A stretch of DNA of 13,001 nt from positions 1 to 13,001 of the forward strand of contig JAITDV010000627.1 in assembly GCA_031282385.1 (NCBI GenBank). The letters run 5' to 3'. Numbering within the stretch: position 1 is the first letter of the stretch; every line of letters starts with the position of its first letter. The translations under genes were made by a program, and so were the position numbers. The notes under the pieces were generated by a model. The model searched no databases, was not told the DNA's origin, and was given only the letters and a program-made list of their open reading frames with translations. The stretch is from Planctomycetaceae bacterium. Lineage in GTDB: Bacteria > Planctomycetota > Planctomycetia > Pirellulales > Thermoguttaceae. This document shows positions 6,216 to 12,417 of the stretch, piece by piece.

Positions 6216-7778
6216 ATGGTCGATTTGATCAACCGTGAATTTGGCGATTATCATATTTTGCGTCGAATAGGCAGTGGTGCGATGGCAGAGGTTTATCTGG
6301 CAGAGCAACGTTCTCTTGGCAGGCGTGTTGCGTTGAAGATTCTGAAGCCGGAACTGGCGTGCGATGATGTTTATTTGCAACGTTTTGTACGTGAAGCGCG
6401 AGTGATTGCTCGTATGGTTCATCCTAATCTTGTGCAGATATATCAGACGGATTGTTTTGACAATTACTGGTTTATTGCGCAAGAATATGTAGCTGGGCAA
6501 ACGTTGCAAAATCTGATTCAAAGTAGTAGTCCGATTCCGGCTATTCGTATTGCGGAGATTCTTTGGCAAGCTTCGGCGGCGTTGTATATCGCGGAGCAAG
6601 CTGGAATTGTTCATAGGGATATTAAGCCGGAAAATATTCTTATTAGTGAAGATGACAATGTTAAGTTGGCTGATTTCGGATTAGCTAGGTTTAATGAGAC
6701 AGGTTCTTTGGCGTTGACGCAAGTTGGAATGACGCTTGGCACGCCTCTTTATATGAGTCCGGAACAGGCGCAAGGTAAGCCGCTTGATCATCGTAGTGAT
6801 ATTTATTCGTTGGGGATAACTTGTTATCATGCGATTGCGTCGCGTCCGCCGTTTACTGGAGAGACGGCGATTGCGGTTGCGTTGCAGCATGTCAATACTG
6901 AACCGATGCCGATTGAGAGTGTGCGTCCCGATGTTCCTATTCATCTTTGCAAGATAATTCATCGAATGATAGAAAAGGAACCGATAAAGCGGTTTCAATC
7001 TTTCAATGAAATCAGGATTGAGTTACGTTCTTTTTTTTCTACGGCGGCGCCTGATGGTAACATAAATTTATCTGACAAATCTGAATTGATGAGAATTGAT
7101 CCGATAGAAAAAAAAGTTTTAGAGCGTGCGGAATATTTACAAACGATATTGAACAAAGAAAAAAAATCTGCGGATAAAAGAGTTGGAGTATTACGGCGTT
7201 ATATTTGTATGTTTCTTTTTTTTGTGTGTTTGATTGGAGTTGGGGTTTTGTTGGGTTATGTTCGTGTGGTTTCAATGCCTAATCCGTTACATGCTCCGTC
7301 GGTTTCTAAAATCAGAAAGTATGATACGGTTGAGGAGCAGTGGGTTTATGCGTGCATTCTTGATTCGCCTGATGCGTGGGGCAGTGTGATTGAGTATTTT
7401 CCGAATGCTGATTATTACTGGAAACGCAAGGCAAAACGGCAATTGATACGTTATTATTTTCAATCAAGCGAGCATGGCAATGCGGCGATATTGTTACCGT
7501 TATTTCAGGAGTTTGCTCAATTGAGCGGTGTTGATGAGCAGGATCGGGCGATTGGTTTAGCGGGGTTGGCGTGGTACACGGCGGAGTTGGCGGATGAGAA
7601 TGAGAGGGAGAAGATAGACATTGCGTCGGATTATTTGTTGCAATTTTATGAAATGGAATTTGTTCATTTTGATCCGTTGTTGATTCAAATACTTGACGCC
7701 GCAAAAAAAATCATACAACGAAAAAGCAAACCCGAATCCAATCGCATCCCAAATACTCAACAAAATTCAGTAACATAA
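6216..7778 (+). CDS. Transmembrane Ser/Thr protein kinase (PknB/Hanks type)
   Basis: A complete eukaryotic-like protein kinase that phosphorylates Ser/Thr on protein targets, anchored in the cytoplasmic membrane. Visible catalytic features: glycine loop GSGAMAEVY at 19-27, ATP-binding Lys41 in VALKIL, alpha-C Glu60, the HRDIKPEN catalytic loop at 133-140 with Asp135, DFG at 153-155, GTPLYMSPEQ at 175-184, and DIYSLGI at 195-201. All essential residues are present, so it should be active. The kinase domain ends near 275. A charged juxtamembrane stretch (about 285-328) precedes one transmembrane helix at about 329-350. The C-terminal 170 residues are helical, with aromatic and acidic patches, and have no PASTA, WD40 or TPR motif I can name, so the sensed signal is unknown. 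Start ATG 6216 is supported by its SD. It stands alone, with no phosphatase or forkhead-domain gene beside it. Confidence 0.95.
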   Translation: MVDLINREFGDYHILRRIGSGAMAEVYLAEQRSLGRRVALKILKPELACDDVYLQRFVREARVIARMVHPNLVQIYQTDCFDNYWFIAQEYVAGQTLQNLIQSSSPIPAIRIAEILWQASAALYIAEQAGIVHRDIKPENILISEDDNVKLADFGLARFNETGSLALTQVGMTLGTPLYMSPEQAQGKPLDHRSDIYSLGITCYHAIASRPPFTGETAIAVALQHVNTEPMPIESVRPDVPIHLCKIIHRMIEKEPIKRFQSFNEIRIELRSFFSTAAPDGNINLSDKSELMRIDPIEKKVLERAEYLQTILNKEKKSADKRVGVLRRYICMFLFFVCLIGVGVLLGYVRVVSMPNPLHAPSVSKIRKYDTVEEQWVYACILDSPDAWGSVIEYFPNADYYWKRKAKRQLIRYYFQSSEHGNAAILLPLFQEFAQLSGVDEQDRAIGLAGLAWYTAELADENEREKIDIASDYLLQFYEMEFVHFDPLLIQILDAAKKIIQRKSKPESNRIPNTQQNSVT

Positions 7779-7813
7779 AATTAGATACAACTACAATAAT
7801 ATGATGTAACTAT

Positions 7814-7957
7814 TAGACCTTTTCTCTAACCTAAAAATACATCAACGCAACAAAAAAACTACAACAAAAAACCGCATTTAACTCCTCAGAGACCACCCCG
7901 AACCCCTCCTTCGGAAGGGGTCAGGGGTGGTCACCTACAGGTTAGCGAAAAGGTCTA
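7814..7957. mobile_element. 144-bp MITE-like element with 19-bp terminal inverted repeats
   Basis: TAGACCTTTTCTCTAACCT at 7814-7832 is matched in inverse orientation by 7939-7957 (AGGTTAGCGAAAAGGTCTA), 18 of 19 positions. Between them lie about 58 A/C-rich bases and a long hairpin (7891-7932). There is no ORF. Size, termini and lack of coding suggest a non-autonomous mobile element. No clear target-site duplication was seen, and only one copy lies in the window. Confidence 0.6.
7891..7932. repeat. GC-rich hairpin (CCACCCC/GGGGTGG)
   Basis: GACCACCCC at 7891-7899 pairs exactly with GGGGTGGTC at 7924-7932, and ACCCCT/AGGGGT pair inside around a TTCG turn. It is far more GC-rich than its surroundings. 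There is no T-run after it, so it resembles a REP-like palindrome more than a terminator, though it could slow transcription leaving the kinase gene. Confidence 0.75.
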
Positions 7958-8061
7958 TTCAGACACGCAACACCCACAATCTAAAAACAACACAATTGTC
8001 TAAAGTAAAAGAATTAGATTTTAGGAAACAGGAACGAATCAGATAAAAACGCAGCGTTCTA

Positions 8062-8136
8062 AAGTAAACAACCCTTTATTTATCCAATTTCTCACAGTAA
8101 CCAACAAAACAACTAAACGCGCCATTACGCTCTTAT
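8062..8136 (+). repeat. ~75-bp dispersed repeat, copy 1
   Basis: Starts AAGTAAACAACCCTTTATTT and ends CGCCATTACGCTCTTAT. The reverse complement closely matches 12227-12300 (shared blocks GAAATTGGATAAAT, GGGTTGTTTACTT and TAATGGCGC), and a weaker direct copy lies at 12121-12183. It is non-coding. Function unknown. Confidence 0.75.
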
Positions 8137-8387
8137 TTTCGTTCAATTTTTAATAAAAATAAAAATCGTATCATTTCACCCGAATGTAACATTCCAATGA
8201 AATGTAACTGTTTATTGATTTATTTCTTATTATTTACACTTTGATTTTAATTTTTATAATACTTGCGTTTTAGAGCGAAGGTAAATTGGGGGACAATTTT
8301 TAATTGTTTATTAGTTGTGTGCAAGAGTAAAATTGTTTTGGCAGATATGTGATTTGTTGGTTAACAGTTCAAGTAATCTTATTTTTT

Positions 8388-8392
8388 GGGAG
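8388..8392 (+). promoter_or_regulatory. Shine-Dalgarno that decides the start at 8401
   Basis: GGGAG (within GGGAGAAG), eight bases before ATG 8401. The frame also opens at TTG 8386, but that codon overlaps this site, so ATG 8401 is the better start. Confidence 0.65.
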
Positions 8393-8400
8393 AAGTAATT

Positions 8401-9390
8401 ATGTTGGAAAGATTTTTTAATATGCCGGTTGTTTTTCAGGTTGGCGCAACAAGTATGTTGTTTTTTTTGATTTTGTCATTGTTAATGTTGTGGTTTAAAC
8501 GTGGCATTTTGATGAATGTTATGTTGTTGTTTTCGTTTCTTTCTTGGTTGTTATTTTGCAAATTACCGATTATGGGATGGATATTGCATATTGTGATTAC
8601 GTCATTTGTTTATTGGTTTTTATCGTTCATCATGATCAAGCAATATATTAAGGCAATGACCAAAGACCAACTGGAAAAAGAATGGCAACTTTATTCTTCT
8701 GATTTTGAACCGGTATTAGTTGATCCTTTGGAATTTACGTGGCTTGATCTTGACTATTATGATACGAAACAACGTGAACTGGAATCTTTGGGTTTTCGGA
8801 AAGTTCATGATTTTGAAAATCTACCTCAAACGCGGGTTTTTCCTGAAATGCGAACCTTTACTCGTTTACTTATCAACACAGATCGTGATATTGACGCGGA
8901 CATTGTCCATATTCGTATTGTCAAACCGAAAAACATACTAGAAATAAATGTTGATATTCGTATTGTTGCTTTTGTGTCGGAGTTTTCTGACGGAACATTT
9001 CTTGAGACGCACAATACAAAGGGAGTTAATCTAATAGTGAACGTTGATGGTATTTTTATGCAGATGTTTGAACCTGATACGCCTCTTGAAAAATTACTTA
9101 ACGCTCACGAAGAAAAAGTCGAATCAATTTGTGAAACGAAAAATGTTGAAGTGGTTGTTTTCCATACAGATCAAGAATTATCAGCATCGGGAGAGCGTGA
9201 ATTTTTATTATTCCGCAAAGACCGGCAGAAAAAAGGCGGATTTATAGAAACAGAAAATATGCAAAATAGAGCCATATTTAATCAGAGAAATGAAGAAGCT
9301 GGAACAAATTCATTTCTTTCGGAATACGCCAAACAAGCTGAAAAGTTAGCTCGAAAACATCGCACAACACAAGAAAACGAGAACACATAA
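8401..9390 (+). CDS. Membrane protein of unknown function with cytosolic C-terminal domain
   Basis: A 329-residue product I do not recognise. The first ~90 residues hold about three hydrophobic segments (FQVGATSMLFFLILSLLMLW; MNVMLLFSFLSWLLFCKL; ILHIVITSFVYWFLSFIMI). A soluble domain of about 235 residues follows, with alternating beta-like strands (VHIRIVKPKNILEINVDIRI), an acidic patch, and a charged, helical, Gln/Glu/Lys-rich C-terminus. No catalytic motif, lipobox or metal-binding cluster stands out. A similar layout, a few helices followed by an alpha/beta domain, is common among uncharacterised planctomycete proteins, but I cannot place it in a named family. UbiA follows on the same strand after 72 bases and may be co-transcribed. 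The last 60 bases are A/C-rich, unlike the T/G-rich start. Confidence 0.8.
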   Translation: MLERFFNMPVVFQVGATSMLFFLILSLLMLWFKRGILMNVMLLFSFLSWLLFCKLPIMGWILHIVITSFVYWFLSFIMIKQYIKAMTKDQLEKEWQLYSSDFEPVLVDPLEFTWLDLDYYDTKQRELESLGFRKVHDFENLPQTRVFPEMRTFTRLLINTDRDIDADIVHIRIVKPKNILEINVDIRIVAFVSEFSDGTFLETHNTKGVNLIVNVDGIFMQMFEPDTPLEKLLNAHEEKVESICETKNVEVVVFHTDQELSASGEREFLLFRKDRQKKGGFIETENMQNRAIFNQRNEEAGTNSFLSEYAKQAEKLARKHRTTQENENT

Positions 9391-9462
9391 ACAATAGAAA
9401 ATCTCTAAAAATATTTTTAAACAATTCTTATCAATCAATTACAAATTATTAATCAATCAATA

Positions 9463-10179
9463 ATGGCGATACTTCAATTGTTACGTATTTCGGCGTTACC
9501 GACACTTTGGTCGAATGTATTGACGGCTTATTTTATTGGGGGCGGCAACAATTTGAATTTATTGTTTTTTCTTTTGGTTTCGATGTCGTCAATTTATCTT
9601 GGCGGGATGGTTTTGAATGATTACTTTGATGCTGAGACGGACAAGATTGAGCGACCAGAGCGACCGATTCCGTCGGGTAGAATTACTATTCGGACGGCGT
9701 TTATTTTGGGGATGTGTTTAGTTACGTTTGGTGTATTTGTTGGTTTTATTTGTCCGTTTATTGGAGATTGTAGTGATTATGAGAAGCGGGTTGCGATTGG
9801 TATTGTTACGGTGTTATTTTGTTGTGTGATTTTGTACAATTCTTTTTTGAAAAGGATGTCGATTATTGGACCTTTTGTGATGGGGGCGTGTCGGATATTG
9901 TGTTATCTTTTTGTTTTTTTTACGGTAGAGCGTATTGTGTTGGTATCGCATACTGTTTGGTCAATTTTTGTTGGTGCGTATGTAATGTGTCTGACAATGG
10001 TTTCAAGATTTGAGGCAAATTCTCAAAAAATACAAAAAGGAGTGGGATTAGCGTTATCTTTTTTGATTCTGATTGATGCGATTGCGTGTTTATTTTTTGT
10101 GGATATAATTCACGCTTTTTTGGTGATTTTGTTGTATCCTGTTGCGGTTTGGCTTCGTCGTTTTGTTTCGATGACGTAG
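9463..10179 (+). CDS. UbiA-family prenyltransferase, compact
   Basis: An integral membrane enzyme of the UbiA superfamily, which joins polyprenyl diphosphates to acceptors such as hydroxybenzoates, naphthoates or glycerol phosphate. The 238-residue product is mostly hydrophobic helices. The first Asp-rich motif is clear: NDYFDAETDK at 52-61, followed by ERPERPIPSGRI, which is diagnostic. A LYNSFLKR segment at about 125-132 also fits. The second Asp-rich motif expected in the C-terminal half is not seen; the matching place reads SRFEANSQK at 181-189. The protein is shorter than the usual ~280-300 residues. That pattern resembles EboC-like or otherwise divergent members more than UbiA/MenA proper, so the acceptor cannot be named. 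ATG 9463 is the start, without a good SD. It follows the unknown membrane protein and may share a transcript with it. Confidence 0.88.
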   Translation: MAILQLLRISALPTLWSNVLTAYFIGGGNNLNLLFFLLVSMSSIYLGGMVLNDYFDAETDKIERPERPIPSGRITIRTAFILGMCLVTFGVFVGFICPFIGDCSDYEKRVAIGIVTVLFCCVILYNSFLKRMSIIGPFVMGACRILCYLFVFFTVERIVLVSHTVWSIFVGAYVMCLTMVSRFEANSQKIQKGVGLALSFLILIDAIACLFFVDIIHAFLVILLYPVAVWLRRFVSMT

Positions 10180-10554
10180 CAGCAAATTTGTATCGGAACA
10201 ATTATTTTGATCGCCTCTATACGGTTCGTACTATAGATTGTGAGACTCAAGAGCGTAAAAGCCTGCTTTCCGATAGGTAAGCATGCGGCGGCAAACAAAA
10301 ATTAAAGTGTGAACAGTTTAAAATATAATTTTTAATAATGGATATATTTATTGTACTTGAATTTTCTGTTTTAAAAAGATAATGTCATGTCCTCAAAGTC
10401 TCTTTTGTCCTTATATGAAAAAGGAAACCAAAATTTAAATTGTTAGGAGTATAAATTTAATTTTTTGAGAATGCTTTTTTTTGTGTGTATTTTGAACAAA
10501 TTTTGAGGAATTATTTTTACGATTGACTTTAAAATTTAACTTATATTTTCAAAC
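10180..10554. other. Intergenic region between ubiA-like and BRCT-MerR-TPR genes
   Basis: About 375 bases. It contains the inverted fifth copy of the 99-bp repeat (10221-10319). The rest (10320-10554) is AT-rich and presumably holds the promoter of the downstream gene. TTGACT at 10523-10528 and TATATT at 10542-10547 are only 13 bases apart, too close for a standard sigma-70 promoter. Confidence 0.65.
10221..10319 (-). repeat. 99-bp dispersed repeat, copy E (inverse orientation)
   Basis: Read on the minus strand it begins AAACTGTTCACACTTTAATT and ends TAGTACGAACCGT, again exactly 99 bases. One terminal repeat has a single change (GAACCGT). The centre has GCATGC against GCAGGC, one mismatch in the stem. 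On the plus strand it starts 41 bases after the ubiA-like stop. Confidence 0.92.
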
Positions 10555-11874
10555 GTGCTGAAAGACAAAACTGTATATTTTCTTGGCAAGTTGAAAGCTT
10601 CGAATCGAACGGAGGCGGCGAGAGTGGTTCGGGGTTGTGGCGGCGAGGTTGTGCGTGAGTTGTCGGCGGAGGTTAACGTTGTTGTGGTTGGCGAGGGCGA
10701 TATTTTGTCGTACAACTGGAATTTGTGGAATGACCAACTTGACACGGCGACCAAAGAAGCGTTTGAAGCGGGCAAGCTTGAGATAATTTCAGAGGCGACT
10801 TTTTGGTGCAAATATGGAGACGGTCAAACTGCGGAGAGTTCCGATTTGACAAGATCACTTTTTACGCCGTCAATGTTATCTGAAATTACGAAACTTCCGT
10901 TGCCTATAATACGTCAATTTGAACGTCGGAAACTAATAACTCCTGTAAGACAGATATATCAACTTAACTACTATGATGCTGAAAGTGTTTTAACGTTACG
11001 AATTGTGCGTAATATGCTTGACGCTGGAGTTTCGCCTTCACAAGCGGCGGGGATGTTGCAGAAAGTTAAACATAATTCGGCGGTGAATGATCTATACAAT
11101 GCTTCGGATGTTCAATTTAATGGGAGAGAATTATTTATTGTTACGAAAAATGGCGTAGTTGATCTTCGCGGGCAACATTTGTTTAGTTTTGTAACTGATC
11201 CGAAAAATTCTGAAGTTGATTTATTGTCTCAAGCTGTACAGAATTGTGCGGCGGCATCAAGTGGAACATTGGAAGAACCATCGGAGTTGTCGAATTCGGC
11301 GTTACGATTGCAATCAGGTCAATCTGAATTTTTATCGTTATCTGTTTTGGATGGTATCTTTGAGAATGGTTCTTTGCGGTATCAGGTTCAGGGACTTTAT
11401 GATGCGGCATGGCGTGCAGAGTTGTCCGGTGATTTGGGACAAGCAATAGAGATTTATCGTACAATAATTGTGTTTGAGGGTTCGACGCCGCAATTGAATT
11501 TTCAGATTGCGGAATTTTTGTATCGTCGCGGCGAGTTAGCGGCTGCGCGAGAACGTTATTTTGTGGCGTTGGAACAGGATGAAGAGTTTGTTGAGGCGAG
11601 GGCAAATTTGGGTTGTGTTTTAGCTGAGCTTGGTGAAGATCAACTTGCAATTGAGGCATTTAGAGGTGCGCTAAAATATCATCCTGATTATGCGGAGGTA
11701 CATTTTCATCTTGGGATGTTGTTAAAGCGAGTTGGATTGATTTCTGATGCGATGGAACATTTGCAACTTTTCGTAGATATAATGCCGGATTCGCCATGGG
11801 CAATAAAAGCAAAAGACGCCATTCAAAACATCAATATTGACATATTGGAGGCAAATGATGGTTCGGTAAAATGA
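10555..11874 (+). CDS. BRCT - MerR-like HTH - TPR fusion protein
   Basis: A 439-residue protein with three different modules. Residues 2-88 look like a BRCT domain (KDKTVYFLGKLKASNRTEAA, then CGGEVVRELSAEVNVVVVGE), the type found at the end of NAD-dependent DNA ligase. Residues ~102-172 resemble a MerR-type winged helix (FTPSMLSEITKLPLPIIRQF, then DAGVSPSQAAGML), which would bind DNA. After a ~100-residue linker, residues 281-417 contain about four tetratricopeptide repeats (e.g. ANLGCVLAELGEDQLAIEAF, HFHLGMLLKRVGLISDAMEH), a protein-binding scaffold. There is no signal peptide, so it should be cytoplasmic or nucleoid-associated. It may couple a DNA or phosphopeptide signal to gene control or to assembly of partners; this is inference. 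The GTG start at 10555 sits immediately before the BRCT domain and lacks a good SD. The first 250 bases are more GC-rich than the surroundings. Confidence 0.85.
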   Translation: MLKDKTVYFLGKLKASNRTEAARVVRGCGGEVVRELSAEVNVVVVGEGDILSYNWNLWNDQLDTATKEAFEAGKLEIISEATFWCKYGDGQTAESSDLTRSLFTPSMLSEITKLPLPIIRQFERRKLITPVRQIYQLNYYDAESVLTLRIVRNMLDAGVSPSQAAGMLQKVKHNSAVNDLYNASDVQFNGRELFIVTKNGVVDLRGQHLFSFVTDPKNSEVDLLSQAVQNCAAASSGTLEEPSELSNSALRLQSGQSEFLSLSVLDGIFENGSLRYQVQGLYDAAWRAELSGDLGQAIEIYRTIIVFEGSTPQLNFQIAEFLYRRGELAAARERYFVALEQDEEFVEARANLGCVLAELGEDQLAIEAFRGALKYHPDYAEVHFHLGMLLKRVGLISDAMEHLQLFVDIMPDSPWAIKAKDAIQNINIDILEANDGSVK

Positions 11875-12120
11875 TTTCGCTATTTTATATCCTTTTTACT
11901 TTAAACTGAACTTTTGCAAGTGGTGTTTAACACTATAAATTTGGGTGTAAAATGTTTATCAAATTACTATTTTTTTTGATACATTATTGTAACCATAATT
12001 ATGTTAGTCAAAAATGAAAATCGTATCTATTCAGTCGTGTGTTTCTTATCGTCAACTATTCTATTACTCAAGACCAATAAATTCACGCGGGACAACATCG
12101 TTCTCCGAACGATTCTAACA

Positions 12121-12183
12121 TTCAAACCCTTATTTGTCGAATTACCATTAGTAGCCAAAAATTCCCCTCCAATACGCCCTTAT
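12121..12183 (+). repeat. ~75-bp dispersed repeat, copy 2 (degenerate)
   Basis: Reads TTCAAACCCTTATTTGTCGA at the left and CCAATACGCCCTTAT at the right, a shortened and diverged match to copy 1 at 8062-8136 in the same orientation. It is the left arm of an imperfect palindrome with 12227-12300. Confidence 0.5.
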
Positions 12184-12226
12184 ACTCTTATGTTTTGTTT
12201 GATATTGTGTTAAACGGCACCGATAT

Positions 12227-12300
12227 AATAAGGGCATAATGGCGCATTTTGAGGCGTTGTCTGCCGCTAAGGGAAATTGGATAAATAAGGGTTGTTTACT
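12227..12300 (-). repeat. ~75-bp dispersed repeat, copy 3
   Basis: On the plus strand it reads AATAAGGGCATAATGGCGCA at the left and GATAAATAAGGGTTGTTTACT at the right. Its reverse complement matches 8062-8136 over nearly the whole length. It forms an inverted pair with 12121-12183, separated by 43 bases. Confidence 0.72.
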
Positions 12301-12397
12301 TGTAACTATTCAGTCGGCAGCTCTACGCGAAAAAAATTTTATTGCAGGTGCCAACGCAGCGTAGCGCAGTAACCGCTTAAAACTATCATATTTTTAA

Positions 12398-12416
12398 CCA
12401 CCCCTAACCCCTCCTA
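12398..12416 (+). repeat. Half of a C-rich hairpin next to the insertion sequence
   Basis: ACCACCCCTAACCCCTCCT matches the left arm of the hairpin at 7891-7909, but here no G-rich right arm follows. Instead the sequence becomes AT-rich and reaches the 3' end of a transposase gene within 50 bases. The missing arm may lie on the far side of the insertion sequence, outside the window. Confidence 0.5.
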
Positions 12417-12417
12417 A

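Larger units (their letters stand above)
7779..8385. other. Intergenic region with two repeat types
   Basis: About 600 bases without a credible gene. It contains the 144-bp inverted-repeat element (7814-7957) with its central GC-rich hairpin, and a copy of the ~75-bp repeat (8062-8136). From 8140 to 8385 the DNA is AT-rich with nothing else recognised. The plus strand at 7790-8160 is strikingly A/C-rich and T/G-poor. Confidence 0.7.

Noticed and set aside
7891..7932. Rho-independent terminator for the kinase
   Set aside because: The stem is strong but no T-run follows on either strand, and it begins 112 bases after the stop codon inside a putative mobile element.
8386..8400. TTG 8386 as start of the unknown membrane protein
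   Set aside because: The codon overlaps the GGGAG ribosome binding site that serves ATG 8401 with good spacing.
2672..10319. CRISPR array
   Set aside because: The 99-bp copies are separated by several hundred to thousands of bases containing genes, and no regular short repeat-spacer pattern exists.
12001..12213. 70-codon ORF on the plus strand
   Set aside because: It overlaps a degenerate copy of the ~75-bp repeat, has no ribosome binding site, and gives a peptide without domain or signal features. Probably chance.
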